A DNA stretch of 16,510 nt from JAAYBQ01 sp035403465 (GTDB lineage Bacteria > Spirochaetota > UBA4802 > UBA5550), in assembly GCA_035403465.1 (NCBI GenBank), contig DAONFG010000058.1, forward strand, positions 1 to 16,510. The letters run 5' to 3'. The position numbers were made by a program, and so were the translations under genes. This document shows positions 7,464 through 14,881 of the stretch, piece by piece. Below the pieces are notes generated by a model. It did not search any database. It saw only the letters and a list, made by a program, of their open reading frames with translations, and was not told where the DNA came from. Every line of letters starts with the position of its first letter. Within the stretch, counting starts at the first letter, position 1.

Positions 7464-7492
7464 TTGACAGATTATAAACAGTGCACTATATT
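7464..7492 (+). promoter_or_regulatory. Strong sigma70-type promoter for the FadL-like gene
   Basis: A consensus -35 TTGACA (7464-7469) and a near-consensus -10 TATATT (7487-7492) are separated by exactly 17 bp. Transcription would begin near 7499 and run through a leader of about 300 nt to the ATG at 7798. It is the best promoter match I see in the window. It could alternatively drive a small RNA in the leader. Confidence 0.7.
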
Positions 7493-7498
7493 CAAGTG

Positions 7499-7797
7499 TA
7501 TCAAAGATGTTAAAATTGCATAATGAATTTCTTATAGTTCATTTAGTCTGTTTTAATGTTATTATTTAAAAGCCTTTACGGGTTAAATGCAGTTATTGAT
7601 TTCTGACATATTTGCTTAAATGCCGGAAACGGCTGAAGAATTTAAAGTTTTTTTGCTAACGGCATGAATTTATAAAAAAGTGCTTTACCAGTATTGGAAC
7701 ATCGTTTACAAAATATGAAAACCGGATAAACGGTTTTTATTTGAACTCATATTTAAACTGACGGGTCGGTTTTATGGAAAGAGAAAGAGGAGGCAGA
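7499..7797 (+). promoter_or_regulatory. Long AT-rich 5' leader with hairpins
   Basis: The stretch has no supported coding region. It contains GCCG-GAAA-CGGC (7622-7633), a stem capped by a GNRA-type tetraloop. ATGCCG at 7620-7625 can alternatively pair with CGGCAT at 7660-7665, so two mutually exclusive structures are possible. AAAACCG (7718-7724) pairs with CGGTTTT (7731-7737) around a 6-nt loop. I recognise no known riboswitch class. The perfect Shine-Dalgarno AGGAGG lies at 7788-7793. Confidence 0.4.
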
Positions 7798-9534
7798 ATG
7801 AAAAGCAGGTTTAAAAAAGTAATAATAATTTCACTGGTTACAGGCGCCACACTGTTCCATGGGGCAGGGAATCTTATGGCAACAGAACTGAATCAGGAGG
7901 ATGGGATTTTCCCCTGGCATAGCACCGAATATATACGTACACTTAACAGGAACGCTTCCACTGACGCGGACGCTGCATTTTACAATCCCGCAGGCCTTGC
8001 CTTTATGAAACAGACCGGCCTCTACATAAATTTCAGCAACAACATGATGTACAAAAACAAGTATAGCTATATGAATTTTCACGATCTGGATATTCAGGCA
8101 TCCGCTCTGAGTATAGACATCAGTACTCCGACAGATAACATAGAAGCTGATTTTGTCACAGACCTGGCGAGGGGGGATGTTGATAGCGATAATAGCTATA
8201 TAGCAACGGTTAAAGCTCCGGCAATGCCCGATTTTAATATCATATACAAAGCAGATAGATGGGCTGCATATCTGTCGATTGGAATAATGCAGGCTGCACC
8301 GGAAGTCGATTTCAGAAGGGGACTTATCACAGCTGACTGGGGCAATCTCTGCGTGGCTGAACAGCTGAATGCAATAAGCAATAAGCTTTTATCCAGCTTG
8401 TATCTTGGAACTTCAAATTTTGACAGTTATACAACTCAAAAAAACAGCGTCATACGAACAGAGTATTACGTTGCGGGTACACTGGGAGCTGCATACAGGA
8501 TAATCGATATGCTTTCAGCATCCGCTGGTTTCAGGTATATCTATTACATGGGGAACCAGAAGGTTCAGATCGAAGGTGTCGACACCGGTTTTTCAGGTAC
8601 TTTTTTAAATGCGGGCGGCAGCGTGACCAATATGCTTTACACTATGAATTCATCGGAATGGGACCTGGATACCTCATATAAAGGACAGAGCTATGGCCTT
8701 ATCTTCGGCCTGGATTTTAAACCTACAAACGATCTTAATATAGGTATCCGTTACGAGTATTACCTCCCTGCTGAACTTAAGAAGAAGACCAACAGCTTTG
8801 TAATCAATCCCCTGCTTGAATCAACCGGTGCTGTTGATATATTCAAAGATGGAACACCAAATGATGATTTTAACGGAGGCCTGGGATACTATCATGGCAA
8901 CGGTTCATCAGTGCTGAAGGTGACTTATCCCCAATCGGTTTCCACTGGTATATCCTACCAGTTGTCAAAAGACTGGCGTGTTGAAACAGGCTGCGACGTA
9001 TATTTCAGACCTTATGTGGACCTGGACGGAAGGGAGAAGAATTTCAATATTGCCTACCGCGTAGGTGGAGCTGTTGAATATTCCCTGAGCGATGCTATGG
9101 TTATAAGCGCGGGTTACAGCTATCATGATACAGGTGTAAAAAATGAATACCGCACAGAGATAGATTCGCTTCTTAATAACCACTCCATTGGTACAGGATT
9201 CGGATACAAGATAAGCGACAGGCTGTCTATGAATGCGGGTCTTGTATATATCTATTATGTAACAGCAGTGGTTGAATCTGATGCTGCTGCAAAAGCACAT
9301 ATGTTGCTAAACTTGAGCAGTCTTGGCTTGGGCACAATAGATGCCGAAGTGGATTCAACAAGCCATATTACAAGAAAACTGGCAGAAGATACAATTATGG
9401 CTTCAGTGGGTGTAACCTACCGTCTATGGGGTAATGATTCAGTTAAAGAAGACTCTGACGCGGATGATGAAAAAGTAAGCAAGAAGAAAGAAAAGAAAGC
9501 AAAAAAAGAGAAGAAAGAGAAGAAAGCTGAATAA
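7798..9534 (+). CDS. FadL/OmpP1/TodX-type outer-membrane transport protein with a Lys-rich C-terminal tail
   Basis: The family forms 14-stranded outer-membrane barrels that take up long-chain fatty acids or other hydrophobic compounds. The start is placed at 7798 because AGGAGG lies 4 nt upstream and the protein then opens with a clean signal peptide (basic residues 2-7, hydrophobic 8-20, cleavage likely after LMA at 28). Asn-Pro-Ala-Gly (63-66) in 'TDADAAFYNPAGLAF' is the family hallmark; the rest is a run of amphipathic, aromatic-rich strands such as 'SASAGFRYIYYMG' and 'VISAGYSYHDTG'. The barrel seems to end at 'TIMASVGVTYRLWG' (to 545). A 33-residue acidic then Lys/Glu-rich tail follows, which is odd because the last strand usually ends the protein. 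It forms a single-gene unit between the promoter at 7464 and the terminator at 9563. The substrate is unknown. Confidence 0.85.
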   Translation: MKSRFKKVIIISLVTGATLFHGAGNLMATELNQEDGIFPWHSTEYIRTLNRNASTDADAAFYNPAGLAFMKQTGLYINFSNNMMYKNKYSYMNFHDLDIQASALSIDISTPTDNIEADFVTDLARGDVDSDNSYIATVKAPAMPDFNIIYKADRWAAYLSIGIMQAAPEVDFRRGLITADWGNLCVAEQLNAISNKLLSSLYLGTSNFDSYTTQKNSVIRTEYYVAGTLGAAYRIIDMLSASAGFRYIYYMGNQKVQIEGVDTGFSGTFLNAGGSVTNMLYTMNSSEWDLDTSYKGQSYGLIFGLDFKPTNDLNIGIRYEYYLPAELKKKTNSFVINPLLESTGAVDIFKDGTPNDDFNGGLGYYHGNGSSVLKVTYPQSVSTGISYQLSKDWRVETGCDVYFRPYVDLDGREKNFNIAYRVGGAVEYSLSDAMVISAGYSYHDTGVKNEYRTEIDSLLNNHSIGTGFGYKISDRLSMNAGLVYIYYVTAVVESDAAAKAHMLLNLSSLGLGTIDAEVDSTSHITRKLAEDTIMASVGVTYRLWGNDSVKEDSDADDEKVSKKKEKKAKKEKKEKKAE

Positions 9535-9562
9535 TTAGAAATAACCTCCTATACTTGCAATG

Positions 9563-9598
9563 ATTGCGGTAATTCATAAAATGAGTTACCGCAATTTT
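9563..9598 (+). terminator. Strong intrinsic terminator after the FadL-like gene
   Basis: A 15-bp stem (9563-9577 with 9581-9595, a single G-U pair) closes a 3-nt AAA loop and is followed by TTT (the T run begins at the last stem base). It starts 28 bp after the stop codon. Because the stem is nearly perfect, it may also function on the minus strand, but no minus-strand gene ends here. Confidence 0.8.
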
Positions 9599-9689
9599 GC
9601 GTTTAAGGGGACGCACTTAAAGCATCAGCAGGCAGATCCCGGCCGATGGACATTTGCCTGTTAATGAACTGAACATCAAATCCCCCTGG

Positions 9690-9708
9690 CCCCCTTTGCT
9701 AAAGGGGG
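9690..9708. repeat. CCCCCTTT/AAAGGGGG hairpin
   Basis: CCCCCTTT (9690-9697) pairs perfectly with AAAGGGGG (9701-9708) around a GCT loop, in the context 'tccccctggccccc...'. This motif resembles a dispersed intergenic repeat seen in many diderm genomes (from memory, not searched). It is the left edge of the repeat-rich spacer before glnS. Confidence 0.6.
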
Positions 9709-9759
9709 TACGTCTATCCCGGCGACTTTGCAAGAAACTTTTTTATCCTTTCTCCGTGA

Positions 9760-9967
9760 CCTCACCCGCCCGTTGGGCACCCTCTCCCGACGCGATATTT
9801 TTATTATGCAGATATTTTTACCTGGGAGAAGGAGATAGCATAAATCAGTTGAGGCAATCCCTTCTCCCGGTTTATCTGGATAAGAATTACATGGTGATTA
9901 ATTACTTCATGATTAAAGAAGGTTTATATCACTATCAGGGAGAAGGTGCCCGGAAGGGCGGATGAGG
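9760..9967. repeat. Nested inverted-repeat element (MITE-like)
   Basis: The arms at 9760-9788 (beginning CCTCACCCGCCCGTTGGGCA) and 9938-9967 (beginning GGGAGAAGGTGCCCGG) are inverted copies with a few mismatches, about 150 bp apart. Inside them GGGAGAAGG (9824-9832) and CCTTCTCCC (9859-9867) form a second inverted pair sharing the same core. The layout suggests a small non-autonomous palindromic element or two overlapping copies of a dispersed repeat. No transposase and no clear target-site duplication are visible. The 103-codon open frame here is a by-product of the repeat. Confidence 0.6.
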
Positions 9968-10131
9968 GCATGCGGTTAAGGCCTCTGTGGCAAATGCTTT
10001 TCCTGCCAAATTTTTCTTGCTAATTGCATATTATGTTTAAGAAATGACCCTGTTGATTTATTTTAACCGGAGCTGACTTAAAAGCAAAAAGATATATTTA
10101 TTATTTATGATAAATTATAAGCAACATATGG
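9968..10131. other. Intergenic AT-rich spacer
   Basis: No gene is visible. The part from about 10080 is very AT-rich and may hold the glnS promoter, but I cannot pick a convincing -35/-10 pair. Confidence 0.4.
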
Positions 10132-10151
10132 ATTCCCGCCTTCGCGGGAAT
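10132..10151. repeat. Short palindromic repeat, ATTCCCGC/GCGGGAAT
   Basis: ATTCCCGC (10132-10139) and GCGGGAAT (10144-10151) pair perfectly around CTTC, followed by GAC. This is a widespread type of intergenic palindrome in diderm bacteria (recalled, not searched). It lies 45 bp before the glnS start and would be in its leader or promoter region. Confidence 0.65.
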
Positions 10152-10196
10152 GACATTGAGCCGGATCATCATCTATCCATGTCGCAGAGGTAAACT

Positions 10197-11813
10197 ATGA
10201 GCGAAAACACCGCAGCTGTAAACGAAGGGAGCAAATCCAACTTTATAAAGGAAATCATAAGGGAGGATTTACGCACGGGAAAACATGATAGCGTTGCTAC
10301 CAGGTTCCCCCCTGAACCGAACGGCTACCTGCACATAGGCCACGCCAAATCAATATGCCTCAACTTCGGCATAGCAAATGAATTCAAGGGCACATGCAAC
10401 CTCAGGTTCGACGACACCAATCCTTCAAAGGAGGAGACCGAGTACGTTGAATCCATACAGGAGGATGTTAAATGGCTGGGATTCAACTGGACCGCGCTTT
10501 ATTATGCCTCTGACTATTATGAGCAGCTGTACAATTTTGCTGTTACCCTGATCAGGAAGGGCAAGGCATATGTCTGTGACCTTACGCAGGAGCAGATGAG
10601 GGAATACCGCGGCACACTTAAAACACCCGGGAAGGAGAGCCCTTTCAGGAACCGGCCTGTTGAGGAGAACCTGGACCTCTTTACGCGCATGAGAAACGGA
10701 GAGTTTAAAGACGGAGAGAGAACACTCCGCGCGAAGATAGACATGAGTTCGGGATACATTGTACTCCGGGACCCTGTTCTGTACAGGATACAGCGTTCAA
10801 CGCATCACCGTACAGGTGACGCGTGGTGCATATACCCCATGTACGACTTCGCGCACCCGCTTTCGGATTCAATCGAGGGGATCACCCATTCAATCTGCAC
10901 CCTTGAATTTGAAAATAACCGTCCGCTGTATGACTGGGTTGTCAATGAAGCGGACACCACGCATAAACCGCGTCAGATCGAGTTCGCCAGGCTTAACCTT
11001 TCATATACCGTGATGAGCAAACGCAAACTTCTTGAGCTTGTTACAAAGAACTACGTGAACGGATGGGACGACCCGCGCATGCCCACAATCGCCGGTATCC
11101 GCCGAAGGGGATACACCCCTGAATCGATCAGGGACTTTGCAGAGCGCATAGGCGTTGCCAAGGCGGATAACATGGTTGACATTGCAATGCTGGAACACTG
11201 CCTGCGCGAAGATCTTAACAGGCGGGCCCAGCGCGTCATGGCAGTTATTGACCCGGTTAAAGTGATAATTGATAATTATCCTGAAGGAAAGGTTGAATAT
11301 GTCGAGGCCGTAAACAATCCTGAAGATGAAAGCGCGGGTAAGCGTGAAATGCCTTTCTGCCGCGAACTCTACATAGAAAGGACCGACTTTATGGAGGTCC
11401 CGGCAAAGGGATACTTCAGGCTTGCACCGGGTGCTGAAGTCCGGTTTAAACATGCATATTACATTAAATGTGAATCCTGCGTTAAGGATTCCGGTGGGAA
11501 TGTAACAGAGATACACTGCACATATGATCCGGAAACCAGCGGCGGGTGGTCCAGGGACGGGCGCAAGGTCAAGGGTACAATTCACTGGGTATCTACGCAG
11601 CACGCGGTTACATGCGAGGTAAGGCTGTATGAACGTCTCTTCACAAAGGAGAACCCTGACGAACTTGCAGAGGGTGAGGACTATAAGGCCAACCTTAATC
11701 CCGATTCACTGAAGGTCGCATCTGCGCTTGTTGAGCCATTCATTAAAAGCGCCAGGCCCGGTGACAGGTTACAGTTTGACAGGACAGGGTATTTCTGCAT
11801 GGACCGTGATTAA
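10197..11813 (+). CDS. glnS: Glutaminyl-tRNA synthetase, C-terminus truncated by an apparent frameshift
   Basis: GlnS charges tRNA-Gln directly with glutamine. The class I motifs are present: 'PPEPNGYLHIGHAKSI' with HIGH at 46-49 and 'TVMSKRKL' at 271-278 (the KMSKS loop). The GlnRS-specific 'LRFDDTNPSKEE' (69-80), 'THHRTGDAWCIYPMYDFAHPL' region (202-222) and the two C-terminal beta-barrel anticodon-binding domains are recognisable. The ORF ends 'GYFCMDRD' at 538 residues, about two dozen short: the family then continues with a conserved VFNRTV-LxDxW tail. That tail is encoded immediately downstream in another frame. AGAGG upstream of the ATG at 10197 is the binding site. Whether the enzyme is truncated in the cell or this is a sequence error is not decidable here. 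Confidence 0.95.
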   Translation: MSENTAAVNEGSKSNFIKEIIREDLRTGKHDSVATRFPPEPNGYLHIGHAKSICLNFGIANEFKGTCNLRFDDTNPSKEETEYVESIQEDVKWLGFNWTALYYASDYYEQLYNFAVTLIRKGKAYVCDLTQEQMREYRGTLKTPGKESPFRNRPVEENLDLFTRMRNGEFKDGERTLRAKIDMSSGYIVLRDPVLYRIQRSTHHRTGDAWCIYPMYDFAHPLSDSIEGITHSICTLEFENNRPLYDWVVNEADTTHKPRQIEFARLNLSYTVMSKRKLLELVTKNYVNGWDDPRMPTIAGIRRRGYTPESIRDFAERIGVAKADNMVDIAMLEHCLREDLNRRAQRVMAVIDPVKVIIDNYPEGKVEYVEAVNNPEDESAGKREMPFCRELYIERTDFMEVPAKGYFRLAPGAEVRFKHAYYIKCESCVKDSGGNVTEIHCTYDPETSGGWSRDGRKVKGTIHWVSTQHAVTCEVRLYERLFTKENPDELAEGEDYKANLNPDSLKVASALVEPFIKSARPGDRLQFDRTGYFCMDRD

Positions 11814-11890
11814 CAGGCGCCAGGCCGGTATTTAACAGGACTGTCCCGCTCAAGGATTCGTGGGGCAGGGCTGCTGCAAAAAACGGCTGA
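11810..11890 (+). pseudogene. glnS: Out-of-frame glnS C-terminal tail
   Basis: Read in the -1 frame relative to glnS, the DNA from 11810 encodes LTGARPVFNRTVPLKDSW, followed by GRAAAKNG and a TGA at 11888-11890. E. coli GlnRS ends in a closely similar VFNRTVGLRDTWAK motif. Restoring one T in the GATTAAC context at 11808-11812 would join it in frame to 'GYFCMDRD' and give about 564 residues, matching the family. No slippery heptamer that would suggest programmed frameshifting is visible. Confidence 0.85.
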
Positions 11891-11903
11891 GCCGGGTGTC
11901 GGG

Positions 11904-12013
11904 GTCATTGCGAACGAAGTGAAGCAATCTGATCAGGCAGGAATGTTTTTTATTTCATTAAACAGGTATTACCAACAAACAGATTGCCACGGCTCCATGC
12001 ACCTCGCAATGAC
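11904..12013. repeat. GTCATTGCGA inverted-repeat element
   Basis: GTCATTGCGA (11904-11913) pairs with TCGCAATGAC (12004-12013), and inside it GCAATCTG (11924-11931) pairs with CAGATTGC (11980-11987), both perfectly. The middle (about 50 bp) is AT-rich. This is the familiar dispersed 'GTCATTGCGAACGAAG..' palindromic element of many diderm genomes (recalled, not searched). It lies between convergent glnS and the histidine kinase gene, where its fold could also end transcription on both strands. Confidence 0.75.
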
Positions 12014-12021
12014 GTTTCTTA

Positions 12022-14856
12022 TTAATCGGCCCCTTTTTTGCCTGCTGCTTCGAGCGCCCTCTTTATGGTTGAAACGATCTCGGTAATCTGGTAGGGTTTC
12101 TGCAGAAATCCCGAGATATTCTTGTCTTTAAACCTGTCCTCGATGTCGCTTTCGCAGTAGCCGCTGCTTATAATAATCGGCACAGAATAACTGATTTTCC
12201 TGAGTTCTGCAAGCGCTTCAACGCCGTCAAGTTCCGGCATGGTAAGATCAAGAATGATGCATGAAATTTCATTTATATGTTCACTGAACATGCTGATTGC
12301 CTCACGTCCGTTCTGCGCCAGCAGGACGCTGTAACCGGCGATTGTGAGCATTTTTGTAGCAAGGTCGCGTATATATTTTTCGTCGTCCGCAATGAGTATG
12401 GTCGCGTTTTTTCTCTTGGTGTCAAGCGGTGCTTCGGCAATATCATTTAATTTACCCGGGGCTTCCCCGTCAATAACAGGAAAGTAGACACGGAATGTTG
12501 TTCCCCTGGCGGGGTCACTCTCGACAATGAGTCCGGCATTATGGCTCTTTATAATGCCCGACACAGCCGCAAGGCCAAGACCGCGGCCTGTGAATTTTGT
12601 GGTGTAAAAGGGATCAAATATCTGCTTGATCTTTTGAGGGTCAATGCCGCATCCCGTGTCCTTTATCTCCATGCAGAGGTGTGTGCCCGGATTCATGCTG
12701 TAGTTCATGGCCAGGTGATCTATCATTTCCTCATCGCATTCTTTCAGGTAGGTCATAAGTGTAATGGATCCGCTTGCGTTCCCTATGGCCTCGGAGGCAT
12801 TGAGTATCAGGTTCATTATAATCTGGCGGACCTGGGTAATGTCACCCTTTATCAGTTTAAGCCCGGTGGAAAGCTCATAGGTCAGTTTGATTTTCTTGGA
12901 AATTGAAGTCTCAAGAAGGGTCTCCATTTCAAATATGACATCGTTAATGTCTATGTATTCAATCTTGAATGAACCCTTGCCTGTATATGCCAGCATCTGG
13001 TTGGTCAGTTCACTTGCCCTTTTAGTGGCCCTTTTTATTTCAAGCAGCCTGTGCTGGAGCGGTGACCCGTCTGACAGTTCATAGAACATTATATCCGCAT
13101 TGCCCATTATGCCCAGCAGGAGGTTGTTGAAGTCATGGGCGATCCCGCCTGCAAGTATGCCCAGGCTTTCAAGCTTCTGCGCCTGCTGCATTTTATGTTC
13201 AAGTTTTTTTCTGCGGGTCTCGGCGTTTTTCTGTTCTGTTATATCGGTTATTGAACCTGCCATCCTGGCAGGTTTTCCGGACTCGTCGTATTCGACGATC
13301 TTTCCCCTTGAAAAGAACCACCTGTTCCCTCCGTCGGGGAGCTTAATCCTGTATTCATCAATGTAATACTCTTTTGTTCCTTTAAGGTGTTCGATCATCG
13401 CCTTCATTGATGAGGGAAAGTCCTCCTCGTGCAGGAACTCGCTCCACTTCCGGTTGATGTTCGGGATCACATTCGAATCAAGGCCCAGCAGTACCGACAT
13501 CGACTTATTTATGATCAGTGTCTGTTCTTTCAGGTTATAGTCCCAGAGTCCGATTACGCCGTTATTTATCGCGATGTCGAGCCTGTCCCACATGTTTTTC
13601 AGTTCAAGCTCTGCCTCGTAGCGTTCAGTCTCGTCACGGCCCGATGCAAACACGAGCTGTTTTTCGATGAACGGTATTATGCTCCACCTGATTATCCTGT
13701 AGCTGCCGTCCTTCCTGCTGTGCCTTGTGGTCAGGGTCATTGAGTTATTGTTGTTCCTTAAGCTGCGCAGAAGTTCAGTTGTCTTGTTGCGGTCTTCAGG
13801 GTGAATCAGGTTCAGGATATTCATGGCTGAAATTTCATCGCTGCTCCATCCAAGCACTGTAGTCCATGCCGGGTTGAACTGTTTGAGCCTGCCCCTGGTG
13901 TCCATGATCGCAATAAGGTCCCCGGAATAATTAAAGAACATGTCACGGTTAAACCGGGCCTCTTCAAGTTCGGTTATGTCTTCAACAAATGTTGTGATGA
14001 TTTTCCTGTTAGAATTGACTTCGGGCAGTATGAGCAGATAGACGTTAAAGAATCCGGTTGTTCCATCCTTGCGTATGCCTGCGATATTTTCAAGGCGCAG
14101 CATCCCTTCCGACTGGACCCTTGAAATTATGCTGTTTCTGAGTTCGACATCGCTGTACATATCACCGGTGTTCTTAATGGAACTTTTAAGATCTTCAAGT
14201 GAATCATAACCGAAGGATTTTATAAACGATCCGTTGGCGTTCAGCACTTTCCCTTCAATAGTGTTCTGGACTATTCCCATGGGCGCGTAGTCGAAAACCT
14301 GCCTGAACATGGCCTCGTTCTTTTTGAGCTTCTCGTTGATCTCCTGAAGGTCGATCTGGTTGCGCTGGAGCTCGTCCATCATCGCGGCAAGTTCTTCGTT
14401 CTGCGCTTCAGACTCTTCGTATAGCGCTTCGATCTCCAGCTTCTTGTTGTTGTATTCAAGTTCAAGAGTTTTCTGTCTTGATATATCAAGTATTATGCCC
14501 ACGGCTTTTACCGGGATCTTTTTTTTACGTGAGGTAATCTTTCCGAAAAAAAATATCCACATCCATTTGTCACTGTGCGTTTTGAGCCTGAGTTCCATTT
14601 CGATAAAATCGGCAGTTGTGGAGTTAATGTTTTTTACGAGGGTCACGAGGTCATCGGGATGAACTATCACACGCCAGTCGTTCTGGCTAATCCCTGATTC
14701 AGGATAGTAGCCAAGTTTGTCCTTCCAGAAATTTTCCAGGGTAAACCTGTCGGTCTTCCTGTCCCAGGTCCACGTGCCCATGCTGTACCCGGACATCGAT
14801 TCCCTGTCCGGAATAATACTTTTAAGTTTCTTTATCTGTCTTTTAAATATATCCAT
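12022..14856 (-). CDS. Soluble multi-PAS hybrid histidine kinase
   Basis: This 944-residue signalling protein has no membrane segment or signal peptide, so it should sense cytoplasmic cues. Four PAS-like domains lie at about 24-127, 182-297, 303-411 and 424-545, each ending in a PAC-type 'DIT/DIS' motif. A glutamate-rich coiled coil (130-182) links the first two. The transmitter follows: H-box 'GIAHDFNNLLLGIMG' with His574, N-box Asn682/Asn686, and G-boxes 'DTGCGID' (733-739) and 'GRGLGLAAV' (757-765). The fused receiver domain (about 818-935) has Asp824/Asp825, phospho-acceptor Asp870, Ser897/898 and Lys920, so all key residues are intact. There is no DNA-binding domain; a partner regulator or phosphotransferase must lie elsewhere. 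Start: ATG at 14856, 25 bp after the YgiT-like stop. Confidence 0.93.
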   Translation of the reverse strand: MDIFKRQIKKLKSIIPDRESMSGYSMGTWTWDRKTDRFTLENFWKDKLGYYPESGISQNDWRVIVHPDDLVTLVKNINSTTADFIEMELRLKTHSDKWMWIFFFGKITSRKKKIPVKAVGIILDISRQKTLELEYNNKKLEIEALYEESEAQNEELAAMMDELQRNQIDLQEINEKLKKNEAMFRQVFDYAPMGIVQNTIEGKVLNANGSFIKSFGYDSLEDLKSSIKNTGDMYSDVELRNSIISRVQSEGMLRLENIAGIRKDGTTGFFNVYLLILPEVNSNRKIITTFVEDITELEEARFNRDMFFNYSGDLIAIMDTRGRLKQFNPAWTTVLGWSSDEISAMNILNLIHPEDRNKTTELLRSLRNNNNSMTLTTRHSRKDGSYRIIRWSIIPFIEKQLVFASGRDETERYEAELELKNMWDRLDIAINNGVIGLWDYNLKEQTLIINKSMSVLLGLDSNVIPNINRKWSEFLHEEDFPSSMKAMIEHLKGTKEYYIDEYRIKLPDGGNRWFFSRGKIVEYDESGKPARMAGSITDITEQKNAETRRKKLEHKMQQAQKLESLGILAGGIAHDFNNLLLGIMGNADIMFYELSDGSPLQHRLLEIKRATKRASELTNQMLAYTGKGSFKIEYIDINDVIFEMETLLETSISKKIKLTYELSTGLKLIKGDITQVRQIIMNLILNASEAIGNASGSITLMTYLKECDEEMIDHLAMNYSMNPGTHLCMEIKDTGCGIDPQKIKQIFDPFYTTKFTGRGLGLAAVSGIIKSHNAGLIVESDPARGTTFRVYFPVIDGEAPGKLNDIAEAPLDTKRKNATILIADDEKYIRDLATKMLTIAGYSVLLAQNGREAISMFSEHINEISCIILDLTMPELDGVEALAELRKISYSVPIIISSGYCESDIEDRFKDKNISGFLQKPYQITEIVSTIKRALEAAGKKGAD

Positions 14857-14881
14857 GCTCTCTTCGTTTTATGTTTATAGC

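Noticed and set aside
9654..9965. 103-codon open frame on the plus strand
   Set aside because: It lies wholly in the palindromic repeat region, has no binding site and its sequence is made by the inverted repeats.
11001..11603. 200-codon open frame on the minus strand inside glnS
   Set aside because: Overlaps conserved GlnRS coding sequence, no binding site, no recognisable protein.
11801..11830. Programmed -1 frameshifting at the end of glnS
   Set aside because: No X-XXY-YYZ slippery heptamer and no clear stimulatory structure directly downstream; a one-base deletion or error is simpler.
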